A stretch of 64,000 nt of DNA, from NCBI RefSeq assembly GCF_008245005.1, contig NZ_CP043427.1:62001-126000 (forward strand), in the 5' to 3' direction. A model generated the notes under the pieces. It worked only from the letters and a program-made list of their open reading frames with translations. It was not told the DNA's origin and ran no database searches. Below, piece by piece: positions 46,304-55,418 of the stretch. Origin of the DNA: Campylobacter sputorum subsp. sputorum (lineage in GTDB: Bacteria; Campylobacterota; Campylobacteria; Campylobacterales; Campylobacteraceae). Within the stretch, counting starts at the first letter, position 1, and each line of letters opens with the position of its first letter. The position numbers and the translations under genes are program-made.

Positions 46304-46826
46304 ATAGCTCGTATTTATAAAAACTTATGGAATCTTTTGAGCTTGTTAGCTTTAACATAAGTTGCCAACGACCTATTTTATCTGGATTTATAGATATATC
46401 AAATCCATCTTCTTTTGTCGCTATATCTAATTTTTTATTAAAATCATTGGTATCTGGCTTAGTTAGTAAAGCTTCTATGGTTATATCATTTATAGATTTA
46501 TTAGATTTTGGAGTTAGTTTAAAAGATAATAAATTTTCTTTGTTTGTTTTTATATCTAAAACCTCAAAAGTTTGATTTGTATTTGGGTTTTTATATGTTC
46601 TTAAATTTAAATTTTTTAATTCGAAATCAAATTCACTTTTAAATTTTTTATCTTTTTGCTGTATATCAAAGAAGTTGTTTTCAACATTTTGATATTTTTC
46701 AAAATAAAAATTATCCATATGAACTGGGTTTTTAGTGCCAATTATGATGGTTATAATACAAGCAATTATGATAGCACAAAGTGAAAGTGCTATACCATAA
46801 GGCCAAAATGTTTTTTTATTTTGCAT
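46293..46826 (-). CDS. FixH-like membrane protein
   Basis: A 177-residue protein: a short cytosolic N-terminus, one membrane helix (YGIALSLCAIIIACIITIIIG), and a periplasmic beta-rich domain with NPVHMDNFYFEKYQNVENNFFD and FDISINPDKIGRWQLMLKLTS, the FixH pattern. FixH proteins support cbb3 oxidase assembly with CcoI and CcoG. I chose the ATG preceded by TAGGA, eleven codons inside a longer frame. It sits directly downstream of the cco cluster and its satellite genes, the position of Cj1483c. Confidence 0.75.
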   Translation of the reverse strand: MQNKKTFWPYGIALSLCAIIIACIITIIIGTKNPVHMDNFYFEKYQNVENNFFDIQQKDKKFKSEFDFELKNLNLRTYKNPNTNQTFEVLDIKTNKENLLSFKLTPKSNKSINDITIEALLTKPDTNDFNKKLDIATKEDGFDISINPDKIGRWQLMLKLTSSKDSISFYKYELYAN

Positions 46827-47427
46827 ATTTTTTCCTAAATTTATAGTATAAAAATGCAAAAACTACAACCAAAATTCCGCAGTAAAATATAGCTCTAAAT
46901 ACATTTATGGTATTTTTATTTGAGTTTCCAATAGCATTTTTAAGTTCTATTTTTCTGTATTGAGCGATTTGCTCTACAATATCTGCATATCCATTAAGTA
47001 AGGCTGCATCATAAGATGGAGCACTATCTTTTTTTGTATTTGCAAGGATTGGTATTATCGTTCCTCTTCCTGGAATTACACTTAAAATTTGCTCTTTGTC
47101 AAATTCTTTTAAAAGTTCTTTATTGCTTTCATAAATATCAACTAAGTGATCCTTTTTTACTAATGATAAAATAACATAAGGTTTTTTTATATTTGACGCA
47201 TATGAAAGAGTTATATCTTTTAATTTTTTTTCATTTAAGCTGTCTATGGCTACAATGCCAACAAATACTCCGCTTTTTGCAAGCATTTCATTACCAATAG
47301 ACGATATTTTTTCAACCAAAGGTGCTTTTAAAATTTCATCATTAGCTAAGACAAAATCATCTGCATTTAAGATAGTAGAAAAAAAAAGAGTAACTATAAA
47401 GCTACTCTTTATAAATATTTTAATCAC
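46816..47427 (-). CDS. Exported TPM-like membrane protein
   Basis: A 203-residue protein with an N-terminal signal peptide (cleavage after LNA), a periplasmic alpha/beta domain reminiscent of the TPM domain (EMLAKSGVFVGIVAIDSL, GRGTIIPILANT, DAALLNGYADIVEQIAQY), and a C-terminal membrane helix (VFRAIFYCGILVVVFAFLYY) with a basic tail inside. It is conserved next to ccoNOQP in Campylobacter (position of Cj1484c). Function unknown; a role in oxidase biogenesis is inferred from position only. Confidence 0.72.
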   Translation of the reverse strand: MIKIFIKSSFIVTLFFSTILNADDFVLANDEILKAPLVEKISSIGNEMLAKSGVFVGIVAIDSLNEKKLKDITLSYASNIKKPYVILSLVKKDHLVDIYESNKELLKEFDKEQILSVIPGRGTIIPILANTKKDSAPSYDAALLNGYADIVEQIAQYRKIELKNAIGNSNKNTINVFRAIFYCGILVVVFAFLYYKFRKKYAK

Positions 47428-47430
47428 AAT

Positions 47431-47532
47431 TTATCCAACAAATAGGTGATTTGGAGTAAGAACTGCCCACGCACAAACTGCCGCTGATACAATAAGTCCT
47501 ATAACTATAAGATATTCAAATACACTTGACAT
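47431..47532 (-). CDS. 33-residue membrane peptide downstream of the cbb3 operon
   Basis: A short gene with a strong AAGGAG ribosome site six bases before ATG. The peptide reads MSSVFEYLIVIGLIVSAAVC and ends AWAVLTPNHLFVG, one membrane helix of about 20 residues. It sits nine bases downstream of the DUF4006 gene and three bases before the TPM-like gene, in the same direction, matching the position of Cj1485c. It could be a small subunit or assembly factor of the oxidase; this is inference. Confidence 0.75.
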   Translation of the reverse strand: MSSVFEYLIVIGLIVSAAVCAWAVLTPNHLFVG

Positions 47533-47541
47533 TTTTTCTCC

Positions 47542-47751
47542 TTATTTTATAACCATATGTTTTTCGCTGTCTTTGCTGAATTTTTGTATATTTTCAGCTT
47601 TTTCAAGACTATATGGTTTTTGCATAACACTTTGTTGCTCACCAATTCCAAGATAAGTTAATACACCAAGTATGCTAAGAAGCAAAACAGTTGCGATAAG
47701 CATTCCTGTTATTCCGTGAATTGAAAAAATACTTCTATTTTGATTTTCCAT
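47542..47751 (-). CDS. DUF4006 family membrane protein
   Basis: A 69-residue protein with one membrane helix (ITGMLIATVLLLSILGVLTYLGI) and a polar C-tail, the DUF4006 family found next to ccoP in Campylobacterota. The N-terminus MENQNRSIFSIHGITG is the family opening. Eleven bases downstream of ccoP, AAGGAG before ATG. Likely tied to cbb3 oxidase, mechanism unknown. Confidence 0.85.
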   Translation of the reverse strand: MENQNRSIFSIHGITGMLIATVLLLSILGVLTYLGIGEQQSVMQKPYSLEKAENIQKFSKDSEKHMVIK

Positions 47752-47762
47752 TATTTAGCTCC

Positions 47763-48623
47763 TTATTTTGAAAGCGAAAGCACATATTCGCCAACAGCTT
47801 TTTTCTGCACTTCGTTTAATCTACCATCTGTAAATTGAGGCATATTTCCTATTATACCTTTTTTACCTCTTTGTAATACATCTATCACAAACTCGCTTGA
47901 GCCGTATTTTGATAAATCTGGAGAAGAACCTTCCATGCCTTTACCATCAACGCCATGACAAGCTGTACAAGTTGCATCAAAAATAGATTTTCCTTGCGCT
48001 ATTATATCAGGACTTGCTGAAGTTGATTTTATAGGTGAAATTTCTTTTGCTACATAAGCAGCAACAGCTTTTGCATCAGCTTCGCTTACAAGACCAGCAG
48101 GCATTTCGCCAAGAGGATAGTTAAGACCTTTAGAGCCTTTTATTAAGCTGTGAACTATACCTTCTTCATTTCCCCACATAGTAAGATCCATAGCTTTGCC
48201 ATCCATTCCATTCCCGAGAATTCCATGGCATGCTGAACATTGAACAAGAAAAATTCCCTCGCCCATAGCGTGTAAAGTTTTTTCATCAGCATTTGCAAAT
48301 TTAGCTTTAAATTTATCATTTGCTATAGATGTTTCTTCGTTATATTCACCGATTTGTGAGTATGAGTTTAGAGGATACCCTATCAAAAAATACCATATCG
48401 CCCATACAATAAGTGCAAAAAAAGTAACAGCCCATCCCAATGGAAGTGGATTTAAATATTCGCCTATTCCATCCCACTCATCACCACTAAGCTCAGAGTC
48501 CGGTCTTTTTTCTTTCATTTGCTTCATATATAAACCAACAACAAATACTGTTAATATTATTATTGCTATGGCACCAATTATAGAAAGCAAATTTATGTTG
48601 TCTTCTAAGTTAAACCATTTCAT
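47763..48623 (-). CDS. ccoP: cbb3 oxidase diheme subunit CcoP
   Basis: A 286-residue diheme cytochrome c that feeds electrons into the cbb3 oxidase. Two N-terminal membrane helices (about 14-34 and 65-85) flank DEWDGIGEYLNPLP; the periplasmic part has two heme sites, CSACHG near 130 and CTACHG near 217, each with a downstream Met ligand (GEMPAG, GNMPQF). Two bases after ccoQ. Part of the leftward ccoNOQP operon. Confidence 0.96.
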   Translation of the reverse strand: MKWFNLEDNINLLSIIGAIAIIILTVFVVGLYMKQMKEKRPDSELSGDEWDGIGEYLNPLPLGWAVTFFALIVWAIWYFLIGYPLNSYSQIGEYNEETSIANDKFKAKFANADEKTLHAMGEGIFLVQCSACHGILGNGMDGKAMDLTMWGNEEGIVHSLIKGSKGLNYPLGEMPAGLVSEADAKAVAAYVAKEISPIKSTSASPDIIAQGKSIFDATCTACHGVDGKGMEGSSPDLSKYGSSEFVIDVLQRGKKGIIGNMPQFTDGRLNEVQKKAVGEYVLSLSK

Positions 48624-48625
48624 AT

Positions 48626-48850
48626 TTAATTCCTTGTTGTGTTATTGTTTTGATTTTGGGAAATAGGCTCTATTGGTCTTTCGTTTAATTCATCATCAAG
48701 TGCCAATTTAGAGTATTTCTCATAATTTCTTCTTCCTTTTTTTTCAGATTTTATAAGATGGTAAAAATACCCATATAAAACTACAACTAAAAACACTATA
48801 AAGAAGAAATATCCATAAGCTTGTAACTCTCTTAAAGTCTCTATTTCCAT
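48626..48850 (-). CDS. ccoQ: cbb3 oxidase subunit CcoQ
   Basis: A 74-residue protein with one membrane helix (YGYFFFIVFLVVVLYGYFYHL) and the charged stretch SEKKGRRNYEKY typical of CcoQ, which stabilises the oxidase. Nine bases after ccoO and two before ccoP. Confidence 0.92.
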   Translation of the reverse strand: MEIETLRELQAYGYFFFIVFLVVVLYGYFYHLIKSEKKGRRNYEKYSKLALDDELNERPIEPISQNQNNNTTRN

Positions 48851-48859
48851 AACAAAACC

Positions 48860-49525
48860 TTATTTTAAGCTATTAAGGTAAGCAATAAGAGCTACTATTT
48901 GTCTTATCTCACCTCTTTCAAAAGCATCTTTAACATCTTGATCTTTCATATCATTTACTATTGCTTCAGCCTCAGCTTTTACTTGTGCTTTAGCTTCGTC
49001 CCAAGTTCCAAGTTTTGGCATTCCTTCCATATCATAAGGAACATTAAAGGCTTTTTTAACAGTTAATGCTTCAGCATATGCAGTTTCTATGTCTGCATTT
49101 TTGCTAAACATATGCTTATAAGCTGGCATTAACGAGCCTGGAACTACTGAAGTAGGATCTTTCATATGATTTTCGTGCCAATCTGTAGTTCTATAATTTC
49201 CAACTCTGAAAAGATCTGGTCCAGTTCTTTTTGATCCCCATAAAAATGGTCTATCATAAGCGTATTCACCGCTTTTTGAGTAAGCACCATATCTATCAGT
49301 TTCTGACTTAAATGGTCTAATAAGTTGTGAATGGCAAGCATTACAGCTATCTTTTATATAAATATGTCTTCCTGCAAGTTGCAAAACAGTATAAGGTTTT
49401 CTACCTTCAACCGGTCTTGCTCTATCTGCAAAATCAGGTAAAATTTCTACTATACCAGCATAAGCTATTACTACAAAAACAGCAACAGCAAAGAAAAATG
49501 GATGTTTTTCTAACCAATTAAACAT
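48860..49525 (-). CDS. ccoO: cbb3 oxidase monoheme subunit CcoO
   Basis: A 221-residue membrane-anchored cytochrome c: helix at 9-28 (PFFFAVAVFVVIAYAGIV), heme site CNACHSQLIRPFKSE near residue 60, and GSLMPAYKHMF as the Met-ligand region. I chose the ATG with AAGGAG seven bases upstream (MFNWLEKHP); a longer frame starting eleven codons earlier would run into ccoN and has no ribosome site. Confidence 0.95.
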   Translation of the reverse strand: MFNWLEKHPFFFAVAVFVVIAYAGIVEILPDFADRARPVEGRKPYTVLQLAGRHIYIKDSCNACHSQLIRPFKSETDRYGAYSKSGEYAYDRPFLWGSKRTGPDLFRVGNYRTTDWHENHMKDPTSVVPGSLMPAYKHMFSKNADIETAYAEALTVKKAFNVPYDMEGMPKLGTWDEAKAQVKAEAEAIVNDMKDQDVKDAFERGEIRQIVALIAYLNSLK

Positions 49526-49535
49526 GTTTAACTCC

Positions 49536-51002
49536 TTACGCAGCCATAGGCGAAGCATTGCGCGGTTCGCTTGTTAATTCTTTATCTGATGAAACTGATT
49601 TTATGATGTTGTATGTAAACATGAAAAATCCTATAAAATAAAGAAGTCCGCCAATAGCTCTTATCCAATAATATGGTACCAAAACAGTTACTGTGTCTAT
49701 AAATGAGTATGCTAAATTTCCAAACTCATCTGTAGCTCTCCACATCATACCTTGTGTTATTCCTGCTATCCACATTGAACTGAACCATAAAACTATACCT
49801 GTTGTTTGAATCCAAAATTGTGCTTCCATTAAAGATTTTGAGTAAATTTCTCTTTTAAATATTCTTGGAGTCATATGATAAAGTGCAGCCATTGTCATAA
49901 ATCCAACCCAGCCAAGTGTTCCATCATGAACATGCCCTGGAATCCAGTCTGTAAAGTGAGCTAGTGCATTTACTGATTTTATAGAAAGGATTGGACCTTC
50001 AAGAGTTGAGAACATATAAAATGTTGCAGCAAGCATCATAAATTTGATTAAAGGATTTTGTCTTAATTGACTCCATTCACCTTTCATTGTAAGAAGTATA
50101 TTTATAGCTGAACCCCAAGATGGAAGTATAAGAACAACAGAAAAAATTGATCCCATTGTTTGCATCCAATCTGGAACGGTTGAGTATATAAGGTGGTGTC
50201 CGCCTGCCCATAAATATACAAACATTAATCCCCAAAATGAAAATAGCGAAAGCTTATAGCTAAATATAGGTTGACCGCTTTCTTTTGGTAAGAAATAGTA
50301 AATTTGAGCAATTATGGCAACAGTAAAAACAAATGCAACAGCATTGTGCCCCCACCACCATTGAACCAATGCATCATTTGTTCCGGCATACATAGAAACT
50401 GAATGTAACCAGCTTCCCATTCCTGTAAGAAGTCTTGTAGGAATTTCCATATTGTTAAAAAGATAAAGCATTGCAACTCCAAGGAAAGTAGCTATATAAT
50501 ACCATATTGATATATAAAGTGTTTTTTCTCTTCTTATACCAATAAGTCCAAATATGCTTATACCCCACAATACCCAAACAAGAACAACTAATATATCTAT
50601 TGGCCATTCAAGTTCTGCATACTCTTTTGATGTTGTAACTCCAGCAAAAAGAGAAACTACGGCAAGAAGTATAACTACTACATAAAGTATAAAATGTAGT
50701 TTTCCTATAAACATCAAAAACGGCGACTCATTCATCGATACCTTAAGAACTCTTTGACCTAAATAGTACCAGGTAGAAAAGATACCAGATAACATAAATC
50801 CGTAAACAACTCCATTTGTGTGAAGTGGTCTTAAACGACTAAATGTTCCATATTCGCTTGCTAGATAGTTAAGGTCTGGATAAGCTAGTTGAAAAGATAT
50901 AATAACACCAATCAACATACCTATAATACCAAATACTATCGTAGAAATTAGGAACATTTTAGCGACTGTATAATCGTAATTCAATGCAAATTTTGGCTGC
51001 AT
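49536..51002 (-). CDS. ccoN: cbb3 oxidase catalytic subunit CcoN
   Basis: The 488-residue catalytic subunit with about 12 membrane helices. Heme and copper ligands are seen in RPLHTNGVVYGF, WWWGHNAVAFVFTV and AGGHHLIYSTVPDWMQT, with the distal-helix histidines in NALAHFTDWIPGHVHDGTLGW. It reduces oxygen with high affinity, as needed by a microaerophile. First gene of ccoNOQP, preceded by AGGAGGA. Confidence 0.97.
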   Translation of the reverse strand: MQPKFALNYDYTVAKMFLISTIVFGIIGMLIGVIISFQLAYPDLNYLASEYGTFSRLRPLHTNGVVYGFMLSGIFSTWYYLGQRVLKVSMNESPFLMFIGKLHFILYVVVILLAVVSLFAGVTTSKEYAELEWPIDILVVLVWVLWGISIFGLIGIRREKTLYISIWYYIATFLGVAMLYLFNNMEIPTRLLTGMGSWLHSVSMYAGTNDALVQWWWGHNAVAFVFTVAIIAQIYYFLPKESGQPIFSYKLSLFSFWGLMFVYLWAGGHHLIYSTVPDWMQTMGSIFSVVLILPSWGSAINILLTMKGEWSQLRQNPLIKFMMLAATFYMFSTLEGPILSIKSVNALAHFTDWIPGHVHDGTLGWVGFMTMAALYHMTPRIFKREIYSKSLMEAQFWIQTTGIVLWFSSMWIAGITQGMMWRATDEFGNLAYSFIDTVTVLVPYYWIRAIGGLLYFIGFFMFTYNIIKSVSSDKELTSEPRNASPMAA

Positions 51003-51024
51003 GAAAATCCTCCTATATGATTTT

Positions 51025-51059
51025 ATGTTACATTTTTATAACATATTTTGGTAATTATA
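51025..51059 (-). promoter_or_regulatory. ccoN promoter region with -10 box and inverted repeat
   Basis: TATAAT on the minus strand at 51059-51054, then the inverted repeat ATGTTA-N8-TAACAT (51044-51025) in the early transcribed region. The repeat could be a repressor site or part of the leader; no known Campylobacter box is matched exactly. Confidence 0.45.
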
Positions 51060-51129
51060 TATTAAAAAAAATACAAATAAACTTAAAGTATTTATATTTT
51101 GTTAAATAGTTGAAACAAAATATAGCTTT

Positions 51130-51810
51130 TTATTTATAATCCATTTTATATCCAAAGCCAGAAACATTTTTTATAAGGTCATTTCCAACTTTATCTCTAA
51201 TTCTTTTGATAAAAGTTCTAATTGCAGCATCGCTTACTTTTTGGCTAGCCCAAACATTTTTCTTTATATCCTCGTGTAAAACCACAGTTCCAAGTCTTTT
51301 GATTAGAAGTGATATAAATGCAAGCTCTTTTTTTGTTAACGGTATTTCAACATCATCTTTTATCAAAACTCTTTTTATGCTGTGAAAACTATATCCATTG
51401 CCAATTTCTATGATATTTAAAGCTTCTATTTTATCTAGTGCTATATGATTGATTGCATTTAAAAATTCTTCCATATCGATAGGTTTTATTAGATATTTAT
51501 CTACTCCAAAATCAATTGCTTTTATAAGCTTTTCTTTGTCGCTATACACACTAAGAACAATTACTGGTATATCTTTTGATATTTTTTTTATCTCTTTAGT
51601 CATACTAAGACCATCCATTATTGGCATTGTTATATCAGTAACAACTATATTTGGATTATATTTTTTGAATTTCTTAAGTCCTTCATCGCCATTTTGAGCC
51701 ATTATAATATCGCGAAATTTATCACCAATGGCATATTGCATAGATTTTCTTATATCATCTTCATCTTCTACAAATAGTAAAGTTAGATCTTTTAATAATT
51801 CTGTGTTCAT
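51130..51810 (-). CDS. OmpR-type response regulator (BumR position)
   Basis: A 226-residue two-domain regulator: receiver with LFVEDEDD at 12-19, phospho-acceptor Asp 59 in VVTDITMP, Lys in YLIKPID; winged-helix output domain with LTKKELAFISLLIKRLGTVVLHEDI and AIRTFIKRIRDKVG. It overlaps the kinase gene by four bases. By order (oxidase operon, regulator, kinase, membrane protein, carA) it is the equivalent of Cj1491c, reported as BumR of the butyrate-responsive BumSR system; orthology is inferred from position. Confidence 0.88.
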   Translation of the reverse strand: MNTELLKDLTLLFVEDEDDIRKSMQYAIGDKFRDIIMAQNGDEGLKKFKKYNPNIVVTDITMPIMDGLSMTKEIKKISKDIPVIVLSVYSDKEKLIKAIDFGVDKYLIKPIDMEEFLNAINHIALDKIEALNIIEIGNGYSFHSIKRVLIKDDVEIPLTKKELAFISLLIKRLGTVVLHEDIKKNVWASQKVSDAAIRTFIKRIRDKVGNDLIKNVSGFGYKMDYK

Positions 51811-53024
51811 AAATTTCCCTTTTTTAATTTTATTTCAAAACAAGCACCATTATCGACATTTATAGCTTTTATACTACCGCCCATACCATCTATAATCATT
51901 TTACTCATATAAAGCCCAAGACCAGTCCCTGAACTTGGATGTTTTGTTGTAAAATATGGTTCAAAAATTTTACTTAGCAGCTCTTCTTTTATTCCGTCGC
52001 TATTATCAATTATTTTAAGTATTATATCATTTTCATCTGTATTTAGTTTTATTTCTATAATTTTTTCAGACTTATTTAAATTTTTAAGAACATCTTTTGA
52101 ATTGTTTATCAAATTTAAAATAACTTGTGTAAGTTCGCTTTTATAACCTAATATATATACATCTTCTAAATTTGATATTTTGATTTGAATATTTTCATTT
52201 GTTAAAGTTCTTTTTGTTATAAACAGTGCGTGATCTATAGATTCTTTTAACAAAAATACCTCTCTTTTTTTATCCGCTTTAAAAAAATTCATAAAATCAT
52301 CTATAGTTTTTGACATACTTTTTATTATAGTTTTTGAATGATTATAAATTTGCTCAAATTTGTTACTATTTGATACATTTTCTTTTAAAGTAAATAAATT
52401 TATACTTAATTCGTTTAAGGGTTGTCGCCATTGATGAGCTATATTTCCTATCATTTCACCCATTGATACAAGGCGGGATTGTTGAAATATAAATTTGCTT
52501 TTTTCTTCATTTTTTCTAACTTCTTGATCTATGATATTGTGTAAGTTTTTATTGATATTTAAAAGCTCTTTTGTTTGCTCTGCCACTCTTTGTTCCAGGC
52601 TATCATTTAGGTTTTTTAACTGAGTTTGAGTTTCTAATAATTTTTGATTAAGAAGTATAACATCAGTTACATCATGTCTAATAGCAACAAATTCCTCTAT
52701 ATCTCCATTTGTATCTAGTATAGGTATTATCGTTGCGTTTAGGTAAAACTCATGTCCATTTTTTGCTCTATTTTTTATGATACCTTTATATACTTTTTTT
52801 GATAAAATAGTTCGCCAAAGGTTTTCAAATACCGATTTTTCTACATCAGGATGTCTTATGATATTATGATTTTTACCTATTAATTCATTTCTGTTATATC
52901 CACTTATCTTACAAAACTCATCATTAGCAAAAGTTATAATGCCATTGACATCCGTTTTTGATACTATATTGCTCTCATCTATGGCATCTTGGTATTGTTT
53001 AAGTTTTAAATTTACATTAACCAT
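51807..53024 (-). CDS. Cytosolic PAS histidine kinase (BumS position)
   Basis: A 405-residue sensor without membrane helices or signal peptide. The PAS domain is at about 10-125 (VSKTDVNGIITFANDEFCKISGYNRNELIGKNHNIIRHPD), a coiled coil at 130-180, the H-box NIAHQWRQPLNE with His near 197, and the ATPase domain has LILNLINNSKDVL (N box), IIDNSDGI (G1) and GTGLGLYMSK (G2). It senses a cytoplasmic signal. By position it matches Cj1492c (BumS), which was described as a phosphatase rather than a kinase. Eight-base overlap with the upstream gene. Confidence 0.87.
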   Translation of the reverse strand: MVNVNLKLKQYQDAIDESNIVSKTDVNGIITFANDEFCKISGYNRNELIGKNHNIIRHPDVEKSVFENLWRTILSKKVYKGIIKNRAKNGHEFYLNATIIPILDTNGDIEEFVAIRHDVTDVILLNQKLLETQTQLKNLNDSLEQRVAEQTKELLNINKNLHNIIDQEVRKNEEKSKFIFQQSRLVSMGEMIGNIAHQWRQPLNELSINLFTLKENVSNSNKFEQIYNHSKTIIKSMSKTIDDFMNFFKADKKREVFLLKESIDHALFITKRTLTNENIQIKISNLEDVYILGYKSELTQVILNLINNSKDVLKNLNKSEKIIEIKLNTDENDIILKIIDNSDGIKEELLSKIFEPYFTTKHPSSGTGLGLYMSKMIIDGMGGSIKAINVDNGACFEIKLKKGNL

Positions 53025-53688
53025 TGACAGCTATAAATCCAGTATAAGATAGATAAAGTCCAAACATTATCATCAAAATGCAGCTAACATAGTGCATCGC
53101 TGTTTTAAAATTATCACTAATTACTCTAGATAGAAAAGAAAAACCAAATAGTGCTGGCAATGTGCAAATCCCAAAAACAAGCATTATTAAAATTGAATTT
53201 ACGATATTTCCGCTACTTATTGCCATTGCTGCAAAAAAATACACTATTCCACAAGGTATAAGCCCATTTAAAAATCCAAGCACTCCAAATGCTTTTAGTG
53301 ATGAGAGACCCATATACTTTTTTATTTTAGTTTTAAACAGGGATATAAAAATTTTATCATTTTCTAGCATTTTAAGCAGTTTTCCTCTTTTTAATAAACT
53401 TACACCTATTAAAACCAAAAACATTCCAAGAGCAAAATACAAATATGCTCTAGTTTTTAAAGAAAGTGCAAAAAGTGAGCCAAATGCTCCAAAACACGCA
53501 CCAAGCAGGACATAAGCTAAAATTCTATAAAAATGATAAGTAAAAACATACAATGGTCTTTTTGACTCATCGATATTATTTAACTTCATATTGTAAGCTA
53601 TAACAAATCCCCCGCACATTCCAAGACAATGCCCAAAACTTGCAGTAAAGGATATTATAGCGATATTTATGAGTTCATAAGCACTCAT
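53017..53688 (-). CDS. TauE/SafE-like (DsbD_2 type) six-helix membrane protein
   Basis: A 223-residue protein with six membrane helices and the opening ASFGHCLGMCGGFVIAYN, a CxxxC pattern found in the DsbD_2/heavy-metal transport family often annotated as sulfite exporter TauE/SafE. LNGLIPCGIVYFFAAMA holds a second conserved Cys. Homologues lie near cbb3 oxidase or copper genes and may move electrons or copper for oxidase assembly. Four-base overlap with carA. Matches Cj1493c by order. Confidence 0.8.
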   Translation of the reverse strand: MSAYELINIAIISFTASFGHCLGMCGGFVIAYNMKLNNIDESKRPLYVFTYHFYRILAYVLLGACFGAFGSLFALSLKTRAYLYFALGMFLVLIGVSLLKRGKLLKMLENDKIFISLFKTKIKKYMGLSSLKAFGVLGFLNGLIPCGIVYFFAAMAISSGNIVNSILIMLVFGICTLPALFGFSFLSRVISDNFKTAMHYVSCILMIMFGLYLSYTGFIAVNG

Positions 53689-54803
53689 AAAATATCCAAA
53701 AACTCTTTAAATATATATTTGCTTTCGTTTGGTCCGCTACTAGCCTCAGGGTGGTGTTGAACCGAGAAGATTTTTCCGTTATTGTATCTTACGCCCTCTA
53801 TAGTTCCATCAAAAAGATTTCTATGTGTAATTTCGGCAATCTCGCTAATGCTTTCAGGAACATTATAGTTATGATTTTGTGTTGTAATCTCTATACTTTT
53901 TGTTTGTAAATTTATAACAGGATGATTTGCACCGTGTTGTCCAAATTTAAGTTTATAAGTTTCATACCCGTGAGCATTGCTTAAAAGTTGGTGTCCAAGG
54001 CAAATTCCAAACATAGGAATATTTGCTTTTATAAGCTCTTTGATTTGAGCTATTTCATCTTTTAGCATTCTTGGTTCACCTGGTCCGTTGCTTAAAAATA
54101 CGCCTTGAATTTCGCCTTTTTTAAATTTATCTATCAAAATTTTAGCTTTTACATCATGTGGATAAATTTCTACTTCTATACCAACTTCACAAAGCTCATT
54201 TAGTATATTTTTTTTACAGCCATAGTCGATAACTGCTACTTTTTTACCTTTTGAATTTAAGACATTAAAGCTTTTTTTATCATGATTCCAAGCAGCTTGG
54301 TTATGAGAATATGAGTTTTTTGTGCTAACTAGCTTTACATAGTTAATTTCATCTATCTTTGCTGATGATAAAAGTTCTTTTTTTAGCTCTTCTTTATCGC
54401 TTATAGTTGTAGAAATAATAGCATTTAAACTTCCATTATCTCTTAAAATGCTAGTAAGATATCTTGTATCTATGTCATAAACTCCTATCTTACCTTGTTC
54501 TTCAAAAAAATTTTCTAGTGTTTTTTGTGATCTGAAATTTGATGGTGTGTTGTTAAATTTGCGCATAATAACGCCACTTGCATAAATTTTTGAACTCTCC
54601 ATATCATCTTCATTTATACCAACTATGCCAATTTCTGGCATTGTAAAAACTATGAATTGACCAGCATAACTTGGATCGCTCATTATCTCTTCATAACCGC
54701 TCATAGAAGTGTTAAAAACCATTTCTCCACAAACAGTTCCGCTTTTTCCAAATGCTTTTGCTTTTAAGTAGACGCCATTTTCAAGATAGATATATGCATC
54801 CAT
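53685..54803 (-). CDS. carA: Carbamoyl-phosphate synthase small subunit
   Basis: The glutamine amidotransferase subunit that supplies ammonia for carbamoyl phosphate (arginine and pyrimidines). The 372 residues start YIYLENGVYLKAKAFG; the class I GATase domain has the catalytic Cys in MFGICLGHQLLS near 265 and His/Glu in FSVQHHPEASSGP near 350. It starts on the last base of the DUF507 stop codon (TAATG), so the two are translationally coupled. carB is not in the window. Confidence 0.96.
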   Translation of the reverse strand: MDAYIYLENGVYLKAKAFGKSGTVCGEMVFNTSMSGYEEIMSDPSYAGQFIVFTMPEIGIVGINEDDMESSKIYASGVIMRKFNNTPSNFRSQKTLENFFEEQGKIGVYDIDTRYLTSILRDNGSLNAIISTTISDKEELKKELLSSAKIDEINYVKLVSTKNSYSHNQAAWNHDKKSFNVLNSKGKKVAVIDYGCKKNILNELCEVGIEVEIYPHDVKAKILIDKFKKGEIQGVFLSNGPGEPRMLKDEIAQIKELIKANIPMFGICLGHQLLSNAHGYETYKLKFGQHGANHPVINLQTKSIEITTQNHNYNVPESISEIAEITHRNLFDGTIEGVRYNNGKIFSVQHHPEASSGPNESKYIFKEFLDIL

Positions 54804-55354
54804 TAATAAAATCCTTTTTTACTTAGCTCTTCTTTGTATAATTTTTCAAATACCAAGTCATACTCATCGGTTCCCGGTATTAGCTTCTTTTTATAATTTT
54901 CTATCTTTTTTAAAACTTCATTTTCTACATCGTCATAACTTTTTATATAAGTTTCAATAGAACTATAAATAATATTTTTTATCTTATTTTCAGAAACATT
55001 ATAATCAATAACGTCTTTTTTCCATAATGTTTCTAAAATTTCCCTTGAAACATTGCTATATCTATCATCGTAAGATAAAGTAACATCATACTCATCTGCA
55101 AGTTTTTTCTTCACGAGCCAAAACATACTTTTTCTGTCTATATTTCTTTCATCCATTTCACTTTCATTTTGTGCTAAAAGTTCATTAACTCTCTCTTCTA
55201 GTGCCCTTTCTTTTGCAATGTCTGCATTTAATATCTGCGTTGCAATCTGTTCTATACGCTCGGTTCCGCCATTTATAGTTACCATTTTTGAATTTAAAAG
55301 ATCTAGTGATATTTTTCTTGATATATAAGGTGTATGTGGTTCTTTGATACGCAT
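54803..55354 (-). CDS. DUF507 family protein
   Basis: A 183-residue soluble, helical protein of DUF507, which is conserved upstream of carA in Campylobacterota (Cj1495c). It has MRIKEPHTPYISRKISLDLLNS at the start and repeats of charged helices (KERALEERVNELLAQNESEMDE). The function is unknown. It shares one base with carA. Confidence 0.87.
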   Translation of the reverse strand: MRIKEPHTPYISRKISLDLLNSKMVTINGGTERIEQIATQILNADIAKERALEERVNELLAQNESEMDERNIDRKSMFWLVKKKLADEYDVTLSYDDRYSNVSREILETLWKKDVIDYNVSENKIKNIIYSSIETYIKSYDDVENEVLKKIENYKKKLIPGTDEYDLVFEKLYKEELSKKGFY

Positions 55355-55418
55355 TATTAAGCCTTTTTTAAATGTATTGTAGCTTAAATTAGGTAAAAAA
55401 ATGTTAAAATTTATAAAT

